Positions 51,798 to 60,428 are shown, numbered from the stretch's first letter. The stretch: 64,000 nucleotides of DNA from Treponema primitia ZAS-2 (GCF_000214375.1 NC_015578.1:1984001-2048000), one strand, 5' to 3'. Made by a program: numbers and translations. The notes: a model not told the origin generated them from the letters alone.

Positions 51798-51975
51798 GCA
51801 CATAACAGGTCTGTATACGCTTCGTCGCTTCGCTCCTCGGGGTTCCGTTTCGCTAGGTCACTTCGTTCCCACGCTCCACTCCACCCAAAGTTTTTATGGC
51901 GCAAAACTGCTTCGCAGTTTTTTTATCGCGCCATAAAAACCTTCATATACATTCGCCACCCCGTCTATTTGACTA
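51798..51975 (+). other. attC3 site, right half degenerate
   Basis: 5' core GCACATAAC (51798-51806) is the reverse complement of the cassette 3 start GTTATGTGC. The structured centre (CTAGGTCACTTCGTTCCCAC, GGCGC/GCGCC stem) is intact, but no clear GTTRRRY follows; GTCTATT at about 51965 is the nearest. The array seems to end here. Confidence 0.65.
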
Positions 51976-52194
51976 AACCCTAGTGGGATTTATAAGGATA
52001 TTTTATTGTGTCATAAGGAATTAGTCAATACCCATGTAAGATTAAGAGGAATTAAGAAAGACCGAAAAGGACAGGTATTTGATGTCTTTTCTGATGTCTT
52101 TAAGGGGCATTTAATCTTAGCGTTCTAATTAAATATGATATTTTGATCATACCAATATAGTAAAATGATTAAATATAATATGTGCGTCCTTTTA
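51976..52194. other. AT-rich spacer after the cassette array
   Basis: No convincing gene. A short open stretch at about 51975-52128 could be a fragment (ELVNTHVRLRGIKKDRKGQV). It has no ribosome site and no recognised family. Confidence 0.4.
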
Positions 52195-53775
52195 TTAAAA
52201 TATACATCTCTTTAGTTCTGCATAGACATTCATATCACTTGAAATTACTTTAGCTAATTCTAGTTTAAATCTCTCTTCATTAATATTATGTGTAATGCCG
52301 CAGATATTTTTTATTTTTCCTATACTATCTTTTACATTTTGATTGTTGATATCAGTAATATAAGTATCATATTCAAATTTGTTAAATATCAATCCTTCTT
52401 GGGAACAATATTTTATTAATACTTCTTTATCAAATAAATAATTTTCTATTTCCCATCTTTCTAATAATCTGTGATTCTTTGGATTTGTTTCCAAATACCT
52501 TCTCCGATTTTCTATATCTGTAATCTTTCCAGATGCCATATCTCTATCCTTTAAAACCAATATTTCCAAATCAACAAAAACTTTAGATAAAATTGAAATC
52601 GCAATATCACTTCTTTTATCAAGTTCAGTATTACCACCACTTGAGATAAATAAAGTCTCTGGATATGTCTCTGAAAATATTAAATTAAAAACTTTTGCAT
52701 CAAACCCTTTTTCTATCCCGTGTTCTCCTGGTCTATCCTTTCCTTCGCAATAAATTATTCGTTCGGGACTTAATAAACCTACAAGATCTTCCAAAGCTGT
52801 TTTAAATATTCTTTGCCAATTAAATCGAGTGGTGCGCATAGGCTCAATAATATTTATCCCTGTAAAATAATCTTTTTCAGAAAAATCCAATATTTGAGAT
52901 TTGTTATATAGTTCAGTTTGTACAGCCCTTAAAAACCCTATACTATGAGTTGCAATCCATAATTGACAATTATCCGGAATTAATTTTTCAATATTAATTA
53001 ATAATTTTCGTTGTATAGCTGTATTCAAATGCAGTTCTGGTTCATCAATACAAAATACAGTATCATTGTAATCGTTCGTTTTTAGTAGTAGGTCCAGTAT
53101 AATATCTACAACCTCTTTCTCACCCGATGACAAATTTGCATATGGGAAATCCTTTGTATTTCCTTTTTCAAAATATAATTGCCCTTTATTTGCCAGAATA
53201 TTACCAAGATTTGATATTTTAATATCTAAAATATCTTTAAGTATATTATTTATTGAACCAATCAATTCTTCTTTTACTTGAATTCCTGTTTTGCTACCTT
53301 CAAAGAAATCTGAATAAGCAACGCCTAATAGTCTTTTATAATTTGATTCAAGCCTTTTGTCCAATGTAATTAAACTTATTGGATCATCATTAGTATTAAA
53401 AACAGATGGTAAGGGTTTTAATTCCTTTATATCAAACTTTGAAGTAAAACGATATGCAGTACGAATATAAAAACTCTTTCTTGAAAAATTATTAGTTTCA
53501 TTCGAAGTAAATATTTTAATTGATTCATTTTTATCATACACATCTTTTTTAAGAGTTTCATCAAGATAAAAAAATGATTTTGAATAAAATTGCATATCTT
53601 CTTGTCCATGGTTTCTAAAGTCTTTTTCTTTCTCCTCAAAAGCATCAAAGATTGAACTTTTGCCACATCCATTAGGCCCTACTAATACAATAATTTTTGC
53701 AGGATTATCTCCTAAATTTATCGTTAAATTATCAAAGCGCTTAAATTCCTTAAGTATGACTTTTTTCACCCGCAT
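52195..53775 (-). CDS. AAA ATPase fused to DUF4435/TOPRIM-like domain, candidate defence protein
   Basis: 526 aa. N-terminal ABC/SMC-like ATPase: Walker A VGPNGCGKSSIFDAF, signature LSSGEKEVVDIIL, Walker B FCIDEPELHLN and the switch His in ATHSIGFL. From about residue 330 a DUF4435/TOPRIM-like part with IIYCEGKDRP, VLKDRD and RWEIENYLF. Such pairs or fusions occur in OLD-like and PARIS-type anti-phage systems. AT-rich, reverse-oriented, between the cassette array and the phage region. Defence role is inference. Confidence 0.8.
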   Translation of the reverse strand: MRVKKVILKEFKRFDNLTINLGDNPAKIIVLVGPNGCGKSSIFDAFEEKEKDFRNHGQEDMQFYSKSFFYLDETLKKDVYDKNESIKIFTSNETNNFSRKSFYIRTAYRFTSKFDIKELKPLPSVFNTNDDPISLITLDKRLESNYKRLLGVAYSDFFEGSKTGIQVKEELIGSINNILKDILDIKISNLGNILANKGQLYFEKGNTKDFPYANLSSGEKEVVDIILDLLLKTNDYNDTVFCIDEPELHLNTAIQRKLLINIEKLIPDNCQLWIATHSIGFLRAVQTELYNKSQILDFSEKDYFTGINIIEPMRTTRFNWQRIFKTALEDLVGLLSPERIIYCEGKDRPGEHGIEKGFDAKVFNLIFSETYPETLFISSGGNTELDKRSDIAISILSKVFVDLEILVLKDRDMASGKITDIENRRRYLETNPKNHRLLERWEIENYLFDKEVLIKYCSQEGLIFNKFEYDTYITDINNQNVKDSIGKIKNICGITHNINEERFKLELAKVISSDMNVYAELKRCIF

Positions 53776-54037
53776 TATTATTTCCTTAAAGACTATTTAA
53801 TAATATTATTCAAATGATGTAAAGAGGGTCTTCAGGATAAAACTGTATCGGCAAAGTGGCGAAAAAACTCTGTCTTCTCGCTAAACACCGCCATAATCAA
53901 AAACTTTCTGGTTTTTCATCCTACCTACCTCGGCATACTATCGATGTTATTCCCCATTGGCTATATATAAACCGTGGGGAACTCATAGTACTAAGCCCAC
54001 CCAGGGCCGCTTCTTCCATCGAGCTAAGAGTACTCCG

Positions 54038-54296
54038 GTGGTGGTTTATGGACGGCCTATATTGTCCCTCCCCCTCGCCGCCGGGCTTCCCCCTCTACAA
54101 GAGACATAGGAGGGGTTTACTCCCGCCGCTCCCTGCGGTCGCTCTGGTCGTAAACCCGTCCTTCAACGACTCAAAGGGGGAGGGACAGCCCCCGGCCGTA
54201 GCCGGGGGCCGAGCGGAAGAAAAAAACGCAAACGTCCATGTTTGCGTTTTTTTCCGTTCAAGGCGGCGTCCTGCCGCCCCGTCCATAAACCACCAC
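54038..54296. repeat. 18-bp inverted repeat pair
   Basis: GTGGTGGTTTATGGACGG at 54038-54055 is the exact reverse complement of 54279-54296. The pair encloses the hairpins of the GC-rich block, so a large cruciform could form or it could be an element with inverted ends. Confidence 0.75.
54220..54253. terminator. Bidirectional intrinsic terminator
   Basis: Perfect 14-bp stem AAAAAAACGCAAAC / GTTTGCGTTTTTTT with loop GTCCAT. The A-run on one side and the T-run on the other let it work in both directions, insulating the phage genes from the AAA/DUF4435 gene. Confidence 0.6.
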
Positions 54297-54706
54297 AGCG
54301 GGGCGTACTTCGCCCACCCAGCTTTTCGGTTTCCCAACAAAGCCCATTGTAGTTCGCCCCACGGCTGACGTGAAATGAAAACCCCGCCGCTGATAAAAGC
54401 CCTCTCCCCACCTTCGCAAACCGCTACCTTTATCGGCAAAGACCGCCACCCCTCCAGACCCTGCGGGTCCTCCGGGTAGGCGGCATAAGTCCACAGCGGA
54501 AGCCTTCTCCCCCAATTCCCTGACCGCCGCTTTCTTCCCCTGCACCGGGGCCGATGGTGTGTAGTGAATCCTGGTCCCTCCGTAAAACCCGCCCACCCTT
54601 TCAGGGAGAGCGGGCCGATACCCCGAATACCACCGCCGCCGCCGATGGGTGAACCGCCCCCTCCGGGGGCGGCGCGATAAGCAGCCCAATGAATGACAAA
54701 TGACAA

Positions 54707-55178
54707 TTCAAATTTCGAATTCCGGGAAGTCCCTAAATAAGATTAAGACATAGCTATTTACTTTTTCTTATTGTCATAATAGTCATAAAAGAAATAAAAA
54801 GGGGTAAAAATAGTTATCAATAATAATAGGTATCTGAAAATACCTATCAAAATCAATGACAGAAACCCCTCGAAAAAAGCCTGTTTTTCTGTCATTTATG
54901 ACAAACCGTTCCGTCATTTTTACAAACCCGATAACAACCATCCTACAACCGAGGTGAGCGCGCTCAGCCGCTTAAAATGCCTGTTTTTGCACATACCAAA
55001 TTCAAATCATGTTCCAGGCAAAAATCGGACCACAACCCGCATAAAGAAAAAGCTCTGCCGCCTACTTAATAGCAACAGAGCATACAACAAAAACACCTGA
55101 ATAATACCGCCCCTGTTTTCACAGCCCAACCCAAAGGGGGCGCACGGGGGGCAAAGCCCAAGGCCCGAAGCAAAAAAA
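54707..55178. other. AT-rich spacer with GTCAT-type repeats
   Basis: No gene seen. Short words GTCAT/ATGAC recur (TTGTCATAATAGTCATAAA, AATGACAGAAA, TCTGTCATTTATGACAAA, CCGTCATTTTT). There is also a TGAGCGCGCTCA palindrome at 54955-54966. It lies past the 3' end of the primase gene and could hold phage operators or an origin; nothing proves it. Confidence 0.45.
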
Positions 55179-56573
55179 TCAATCCGTCTTAGCCCTCAGC
55201 ATAATCCCCGACCAGTACCGGGCCTCGGCGCTCCGTATACGGTTAAAGCCCATTTCCTTTAAGCGGAAAGACAGCAGCCGTTCACTCACCGCCCGTTCAT
55301 TATTCTGCTCACACCATTCCTGATACGCCTTAAACAGTTCCCGAATCCTTATACTCACCCCCGGCGACTGGATGCAACACTCTTTCAGGAAGTTCCCGAT
55401 CACATCCATTTCCCCCTTGTAGTCATCGGTTGCCGCCAGAACCGCCTCCGGTACAATAAGCCCTTCTTTAAGCCAGCGGTACGCCCCTTCCAGTAACCAG
55501 TTCAATATCCCCGGAGCCTCTGCCCTGAGCTTTTCCTCCAGGTGTTTATCCTGCTTATCCGCTTCAATCCGGGTCGTAAAGGGGATCAGCTTAATCCGCC
55601 GCCAGATGCCAAAATCTGTTCCCTTGATAATAGGTTTGTGGTTTGTCCCCATGAATATTTTGTAAGTCGGCGTGTAGGAAAAATATTCCCCATACAAAAA
55701 CCGGGCCGTAACCTTGTCATTCCCGGTAATCTGTTTAATCAAAGGTTCGCTTAACCGCCTCCCCTGGTCAAGCTCGGTAGTCGTTACAAACCGTGCGCCC
55801 CGCAGCCGTGCAATGTCATTCGTCGTCTGCTCATTGTTTCGCTTCATAAAGGTTTCCGTGGTTGTGGTCAGCGCATAGTCCCCAAGAATATACATCAGCG
55901 TATTCAAAAAGGTACTTTTACCATTGGCCCCCGAACCGTATAAAATAAACAAGGATTGTTCCGACACATCCCCGGTAATAGCCATCCCCGCAACGGCCTG
56001 TAAAAACCTGATAATATCCCCGTTAAAGTTCATTATCTCCCGGACAAATTGTTTCCACGCCGGGCAGTCCGCCGCCGGGTCATAGTCAACATTGGCAATT
56101 TTAGTAATCATGTCCTCTTGCCGGTGTTCCCGGAACGTACCCCCTTTAATATCAATCGTCCCATTTCGGACAGACAACAGCCAGGGGTTGCCGTCCAATT
56201 CTTCACTTGAAATATTGAGCTCTTTAATCCATGAAGCCGCCTTAATAAACGCCTCCCGCCGCCGCACGCTTTCGCTTAACATGGCGTATTTTTCAATTTC
56301 TATCCGTTCCCGATAATCCGAGGTTTTGAGTAAATCGTCATAAATCCCCCGCACCATTTCCAGCCCTTTTTCATGGATGCGGGCTCCGTCATCTATCTGC
56401 CAGCTTTTACCGTCCCACACGATCCATTTTTTCCATGCCCCATTGTATCGAATGTCCCGGCCATAGATTTTCAAGAGCCGTTCAGCGTTGGTTGCGTCGG
56501 TAAACTGTATTTTCCCGGCCTTTAGTTCATTGATCCGCAGGTAAATAGATTCATCCCCGATAAGTTCCGCCAT
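55179..56573 (-). CDS. Phage/plasmid primase-helicase, P4/D5 family
   Basis: 464 aa. FILYGSGANGKSTFLNTLMY is the SF3 helicase Walker A, TTNDIARLRGARFVTTTELD Walker B, IKQITGNDKVTARFLYGEYF and IFMGTNHKPIIKGTDFGIWR the later SF3 boxes; the D5_N region precedes it. It lacks a separate TOPRIM primase core and may pair with another protein. It unwinds phage origins. Last gene of the minus-strand phage block. Confidence 0.93.
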   Translation of the reverse strand: MAELIGDESIYLRINELKAGKIQFTDATNAERLLKIYGRDIRYNGAWKKWIVWDGKSWQIDDGARIHEKGLEMVRGIYDDLLKTSDYRERIEIEKYAMLSESVRRREAFIKAASWIKELNISSEELDGNPWLLSVRNGTIDIKGGTFREHRQEDMITKIANVDYDPAADCPAWKQFVREIMNFNGDIIRFLQAVAGMAITGDVSEQSLFILYGSGANGKSTFLNTLMYILGDYALTTTTETFMKRNNEQTTNDIARLRGARFVTTTELDQGRRLSEPLIKQITGNDKVTARFLYGEYFSYTPTYKIFMGTNHKPIIKGTDFGIWRRIKLIPFTTRIEADKQDKHLEEKLRAEAPGILNWLLEGAYRWLKEGLIVPEAVLAATDDYKGEMDVIGNFLKECCIQSPGVSIRIRELFKAYQEWCEQNNERAVSERLLSFRLKEMGFNRIRSAEARYWSGIMLRAKTD

Positions 56574-56637
56574 TAATACTCCTTAGATTTAGTTTGCGAA
56601 GCAAACAACGTCAATTGGAATTCTTGAAACTTTAGAT

Positions 56638-56976
56638 TCAAGAAAACCCTCCCTTTTCAAGTGTTATCGCATATACCTTGTACCGGTATGAAACCAGGTC
56701 AAAGGCTATTTCCTTAGTCGGCGGCGGCAGTTCTTCCAAGCACCGCTGATACATCGTATACAGCAAGGTCAATGAACCGGGCTTGCGCCGGTATTCCCTG
56801 TTTTTGAAAAAAGCAACGGCCCGGTATTCATCATCGGGAATTTCCTGTTTCCGAATCCGATACCACAGTAAGAGATCATCGGCCCACTCAATTTCATGGG
56901 CGGCAAATTCTTCGAGGATCTTCTGCTCATGCCGCAGTTTTTCCCGGTAACGGATCTCCGGGTCTTGTCGTTTCAC
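56638..56976 (-). CDS. Small phage protein
   Basis: 112 aa from the GTG at 56976, which overlaps the previous stop (TAGTG) and has AAGGAG upstream; the frame is open to 57072 but that part lies inside the upstream gene. Helical and charged (HEQKILEEFAAHEIEWADDL, DLVSYRYKVYAITLEKG). No family recognised. Between tail and primase genes. Confidence 0.6.
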   Translation of the reverse strand: MKRQDPEIRYREKLRHEQKILEEFAAHEIEWADDLLLWYRIRKQEIPDDEYRAVAFFKNREYRRKPGSLTLLYTMYQRCLEELPPPTKEIAFDLVSYRYKVYAITLEKGGFS

Positions 56977-57269
56977 TATCCGTCTCCTTCCTTCCATACA
57001 AAAACCTTCGCCGCTTCCCCGGCCGCAGTCCTCCCGTCCCCAAAGGTGATGAAGGCCCAGAAGGTCCACCATCCCGCCCGGTCTATCTCCCCCTCAATAA
57101 CCTCATGGAAAATAACCCCCTTCGCCACGTCCCCAACCCCCGCCGACAATTCCCCCACAGAGCCGTCAGGTTTCCGGTACTTAATAACCGCCCCCTCTAT
57201 TCCCTCCAAATCCGTAAAAGTCTTAACCGTAATCCGCAGGGCCGATTGCCCTTTATAAATCCGTTGCAT
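56976..57269 (-). CDS. Small beta-rich phage protein
   Basis: 97 aa from the ATG at 57269, with GAGGGG before it, 10 bp after the stop of the 608-aa gene; the frame extends to 57305 without a ribosome site. ALRITVKTFTDLEGIEGAVI and GWWTFWAFITFGDGRTAAGE suggest an immunoglobulin-like or fibre-knob fold. Likely a phage baseplate or fibre accessory; function unknown. Confidence 0.6.
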   Translation of the reverse strand: MQRIYKGQSALRITVKTFTDLEGIEGAVIKYRKPDGSVGELSAGVGDVAKGVIFHEVIEGEIDRAGWWTFWAFITFGDGRTAAGEAAKVFVWKEGDG

Positions 57270-57279
57270 ATTCAACCCC

Positions 57280-59106
57280 TCAATGAATCCGGCTTTCAAT
57301 TTCAATGTCCCGGCAGACCGCAGACTTCAAAACAATTTCCTCATTGCTTTTCAGAAACCGCCGCAAAAGGTAATCCCGCACCAACCCCACCGTAACCAGT
57401 TTTATAAATACCCCCAGGCTTCGCAGGGGAAGCCCCGCAACCCCGGCGGTGTCAAAGGCTTCCCGGTAGTATTCCCCTTGATGCCCCGTTTCCGCATTGT
57501 TCCCAGCTTGTTCATACAGCCCCCGAATATACACGTTCCATTTTCCGGCGCTATCCGTTGACCCTGCCTGTTCAATAAGCCGCCGCAGCAATCCTATAAA
57601 AGAAACCGCTCCATCCCCGGTTTGAGCGGTTTCAAGCAAAGCCCGGAAAATCCCCCGGCTCCGGCTAATCCCGTCATTGCTTCCCGCCGTTGTCCCAATG
57701 TTCCGGTTATTCCCCGTACTCCGGTTCGCCGTTGCGGATAAACGGGCCGTCTCCAACAGGGAGCGGTACAATTCCCTGCAATAACCCAATGGCGTAAGTA
57801 CCCGTAGCGTTTCTGTAATACTCCGGTATAACCCCCGCAGCCAGGGCGTAGTATCTGTCCCCTTTACTTGCGCCATATGCTTTCTGATATAACTTGACCC
57901 ATGTCCCAAAGCCGTACCATTCTGCCCGTTCATTGTTAAAGTCTTTTTATAGTTCGCCGTTAGTTTCCGGGTATCGGTCAGTGTTACCCCTTGGGTAAGC
58001 GTCCGGGTAAAGTTCTGTGCCTGTGTTGCGGTATAGTCAAAATACCAGCTCCATTTGATAGTGCAGTAGGTGTCCCATTGGGTAATATTTATTACCGGAG
58101 GAGGCAAATCTTCATCATAATCTTCGGGGTAACTATCGTAATCAGGCCAGAATTTATAGCATTTACCGCCATAGTCAAAACGGGTAGTAAACCACGAAGC
58201 CTTTACCCCAAACCAAACATTGGCCCCTGCCGTTATACTTCCGTCAATGCTAAAGGTATTGGAACGCCACCCCGCAGGCCGTTGTGAGGTAATATCAACC
58301 CGTACCTCCTGTTCGTTTTTTGATTTTCGCAAATAAGGTTTATTGCTATTGTCCGTATAAAGACAGGGGGTTATATAAGAATCGCTATTACTGTAATAGG
58401 CATATACATAAGCCGTGCAATTACCGCCCCCGCTTTGATTAACCGGATATTGATTTAATGCCATTTCACCATCAAGCATAGGGCGATCATATCCACCATT
58501 ATTCGGATCAGGCCCGGTTATTTGGCTCCCTATAGTATTAGTCCCGATTATCGGATCGACAATTACCGGGTACTTTGCTTCTGCAAGCCACGTTTCCGGT
58601 ATGGTGATACAAAGCCTATCACCGGCAATAGACAGATCCCCCCACACCCACCGCCCCCGGCTATCAATAATCTTGGGGCGGTGAATATGGCAGAGCTTCC
58701 CGGTTCCTTCCCCTAGGAGCGTTTCTTTTTTGTAAACCGCATAACTACCTTTCAAGAACGGATCACGGACAAAATCAGGCTGCCGGAAAAAATTATAGTT
58801 TTCCGCCCCGTCCATAGTCAGGCAAACAGTATTACAGTCAGGCTCCTTATTCAGAATACAATCGTATTCAAAGCGATCCCCGCCCAGGATAGTAAACCTA
58901 TGGCTTCGCTTCCCTCCCCGGTAGAGCACTTGCCGTCCATCCCCCCGCAGAGAGAACCCCTCCCCATCATCGGGCCGGAACCGCAGCCCGCCGCCGCCCC
59001 ACCGGGTAAGCCCCCAATCAGGAACTTCCCGCCCCAGGTCTACCGTAAGCGGAAAGTCCTCCAGGGACTGCCGGAAGGTCATTGGCCGAGTATCGTAATT
59101 TCCCAT
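57280..59106 (-). CDS. Large phage structural protein, tail fibre-like
   Basis: 608 aa. ITIPETWLAEAKYPVIVDPI resembles linker motifs in surface and phage fibre proteins. The middle is beta-rich and aromatic (YYSNSDSYITPCLY, WSYFDYTATQAQNF); the C-terminal part has short repeats with IRGLYEQAG, YREAFDTAG and YRSLLETARLSAT. Probably a tail fibre or appendage. It overlaps the preceding gene by 28 bp. Exact role unknown. Confidence 0.65.
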   Translation of the reverse strand: MGNYDTRPMTFRQSLEDFPLTVDLGREVPDWGLTRWGGGGLRFRPDDGEGFSLRGDGRQVLYRGGKRSHRFTILGGDRFEYDCILNKEPDCNTVCLTMDGAENYNFFRQPDFVRDPFLKGSYAVYKKETLLGEGTGKLCHIHRPKIIDSRGRWVWGDLSIAGDRLCITIPETWLAEAKYPVIVDPIIGTNTIGSQITGPDPNNGGYDRPMLDGEMALNQYPVNQSGGGNCTAYVYAYYSNSDSYITPCLYTDNSNKPYLRKSKNEQEVRVDITSQRPAGWRSNTFSIDGSITAGANVWFGVKASWFTTRFDYGGKCYKFWPDYDSYPEDYDEDLPPPVINITQWDTYCTIKWSWYFDYTATQAQNFTRTLTQGVTLTDTRKLTANYKKTLTMNGQNGTALGHGSSYIRKHMAQVKGTDTTPWLRGLYRSITETLRVLTPLGYCRELYRSLLETARLSATANRSTGNNRNIGTTAGSNDGISRSRGIFRALLETAQTGDGAVSFIGLLRRLIEQAGSTDSAGKWNVYIRGLYEQAGNNAETGHQGEYYREAFDTAGVAGLPLRSLGVFIKLVTVGLVRDYLLRRFLKSNEEIVLKSAVCRDIEIESRIH

Positions 59107-59630
59107 TGTATTTGTAATGTATCGCTGGATGTTACATTGACCACCGGCGTTATTTGGGCATAAGCCAGACAGTTGGAAGAACCCGCATTGCCATTCAGTA
59201 AACAGGCTTCATTTATCCCGTTGACGTTGAGCGTCCCCGCCGCAAAGGTCGCCCGGTAAATCAGGGTCGTATCCCCAACACTGCCCCAGGCCGCCTTTAA
59301 TGCCGGATACCCCGAATCAAGGGCTTTCATTGATCCGGTAGCGGTATTGCACCGGGTATTCGTCTTGGTACTATTCCCGGTCCAGCCAGTCCCCACCTGA
59401 ATAAACCCGGCGGAACTGCTTACCTTCGCCTTGTTGGGACTGACCAGCAAAGCATCGGCAATCAAAGCGTCCCCTTCACGGGTAACAATGTTGTGGTGAT
59501 GGTAGCGCATAGGCCGCCCCGGTATCCGAAAGAGCCGTCCAAACCATGTCGGCGACCGCCGCTTTACATTCCCGTCCTTGTCCAGAACCTGAACCGTAAC
59601 CATTCCCTTAATCAAAATCCGGTCTCTCAT
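59079..59630 (-). CDS. Phage structural protein
   Basis: 183 aa. N-terminal strands (IKGMVTVQVLDKDGNVKRRS), then HHHNIVTREGDALIADALLV and GFIQVGTGWTGNSTKTNTRC, with a beta-rich end. It resembles short head- or tail-fibre accessory proteins. It starts directly at the end of the preceding lysis gene and overlaps the next gene. No family recognised. Confidence 0.65.
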   Translation of the reverse strand: MRDRILIKGMVTVQVLDKDGNVKRRSPTWFGRLFRIPGRPMRYHHHNIVTREGDALIADALLVSPNKAKVSSSAGFIQVGTGWTGNSTKTNTRCNTATGSMKALDSGYPALKAAWGSVGDTTLIYRATFAAGTLNVNGINEACLLNGNAGSSNCLAYAQITPVVNVTSSDTLQIQWEITILGQ

Positions 59631-60032
59631 TTATCGCCCTCCGTAAATCGCAATAACCCCGCCGCTCAAAGCGGCTCCGACAAAAAAACAAATCACCCCG
59701 GTAATCACGGCGTTTTTAACCCCTGCTTTTCTTGCGGTTTCATATTTCCCCCGCCATTGATGACTTTCCGCTATAGCCCTCGATTCCCGCTCAATGGAAG
59801 CCAGGGCCGCAGCCTTAGCCGCTTCCGCCGCCGCCTGTTCAATGGCCTCCTCCGCAGCAGTTGTTAAATCCTCAATCAGCGTGTCGATCTCTAATTCGCT
59901 GTACCGCCTCATTTCGTTTCCGGTTGAATTCTTCGCTTGCGCTGTCTGCGGCTCCCCGAACACCGGGGGTAGTTTCAAGAAACTCATAAGGATCACGGTT
60001 GCGGTAATCATCTTCAATCGCCTGTATTTCAT
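59631..60032 (-). CDS. Overlapping secreted/membrane protein, spanin-like arrangement
   Basis: 133 aa from the ATG at 60032, with GGAGG 7 nt upstream inside the Rz-like gene. The N-terminus MKYRRLKMITATVILMSFLK then LPPVFGEPQ reads as a signal peptide with no lipobox. The middle is Ala/Glu-rich coiled coil (EEAIEQAAAEAAKAAALASI) and a C-terminal hydrophobic helix (GVICFFVGAALSGGVIAIYG). Overlaps the preceding gene by 161 bp in another frame, as in Rz/Rz1 pairs, but the missing lipobox makes true Rz1 identity uncertain. Confidence 0.6.
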   Translation of the reverse strand: MKYRRLKMITATVILMSFLKLPPVFGEPQTAQAKNSTGNEMRRYSELEIDTLIEDLTTAAEEAIEQAAAEAAKAAALASIERESRAIAESHQWRGKYETARKAGVKNAVITGVICFFVGAALSGGVIAIYGGR

Positions 60033-60159
60033 TTTGTACCTCCATGTATTCAATAAGTTTCCGGTCCCGCTCATGGAAGAACCGGAACGCCACGATAACC
60101 AAAACCAGAACCAGCATACCCGCCGCCCCGGTAATGACCCCCTTAAAAAAATTACTCAT
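59872..60159 (-). CDS. Rz-like inner-membrane spanin candidate
   Basis: 95 aa. N-terminal membrane helix (VITGAAGMLVLVLVIVAFRF) then a charged coiled coil (HERDRKLIEYMEVQNEIQAI, FNRKRNEAVQRIRDRHAD): the i-spanin layout. Its start overlaps the holin-like stop by 8 bp. Such proteins disrupt the outer membrane at lysis. The name is based on topology and context, not sequence identity. Confidence 0.6.
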   Translation of the reverse strand: MSNFFKGVITGAAGMLVLVLVIVAFRFFHERDRKLIEYMEVQNEIQAIEDDYRNRDPYEFLETTPGVRGAADSASEEFNRKRNEAVQRIRDRHAD

Positions 60160-60418
60160 TGCCTATTCCTTTCCAATGGGACAGTACCTTTAACCCCACA
60201 ATCCCAAAAAGCACCATCACCATTACCGCAAACCATATCCAATCCCGGATAAGCCCCTTTGCCAAAAGCCATGTTGCAAGGTACAAACAAAACGGCTTAA
60301 ACCCAAGCATTTTAGAGGGTAGGGCAATCAGCCGCTTCACCAGAATCGCCCACAGTTCCCGCCCTGTATGCTCCCAGCTTGCCTTATCAGATATTTGAAT
60401 CCCGTCAGAATCACTCAT
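60152..60418 (-). CDS. Holin-like membrane protein
   Basis: 88 aa. Two hydrophobic helices (MLGFKPFCLYLATWLLAKGL and IRDWIWFAVMVMVLFGIVGL) and a charged N-terminus, as in phage holins. GAGGGGGGAACC precedes the ATG. Between the small zinc-finger protein and the Rz-like gene, so part of the lysis group. Family not identified. Confidence 0.6.
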   Translation of the reverse strand: MSDSDGIQISDKASWEHTGRELWAILVKRLIALPSKMLGFKPFCLYLATWLLAKGLIRDWIWFAVMVMVLFGIVGLKVLSHWKGIGNE

Positions 60419-60428
60419 GGTTCCCCCC

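Larger units (their letters stand above)
53776..54706. other. GC-rich hairpin-rich block with only doubtful ORFs
   Basis: Open frames exist on both strands (for example 54095-54706 minus, 53856-54368 plus), but their proteins are Gly/Pro/Arg/Trp-rich and mirror each other's inverted repeats; I do not call them. It contains a 9-bp hairpin GCCCCCGGC/GCCGGGGGC at 54188-54209, an 18-bp inverted repeat (54038-54055 and 54279-54296) and a bidirectional terminator. It is probably a non-coding repeat block. Confidence 0.5.

Noticed and set aside
52008-52128. 40-codon open stretch (TTG start) after the cassette array
   Set aside because: No ribosome site, no recognised family; too short to support as a gene.
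53856-54368. Open frame of 170 codons on the plus strand
   Set aside because: Same reason; it runs through the bidirectional terminator and GC hairpin.
54095-54706. Open frame of 203 codons on the minus strand
   Set aside because: The Gly/Pro/Arg/Trp-rich protein follows the inverted repeats and hairpins of the block, and a competing frame exists on the other strand. No family features.
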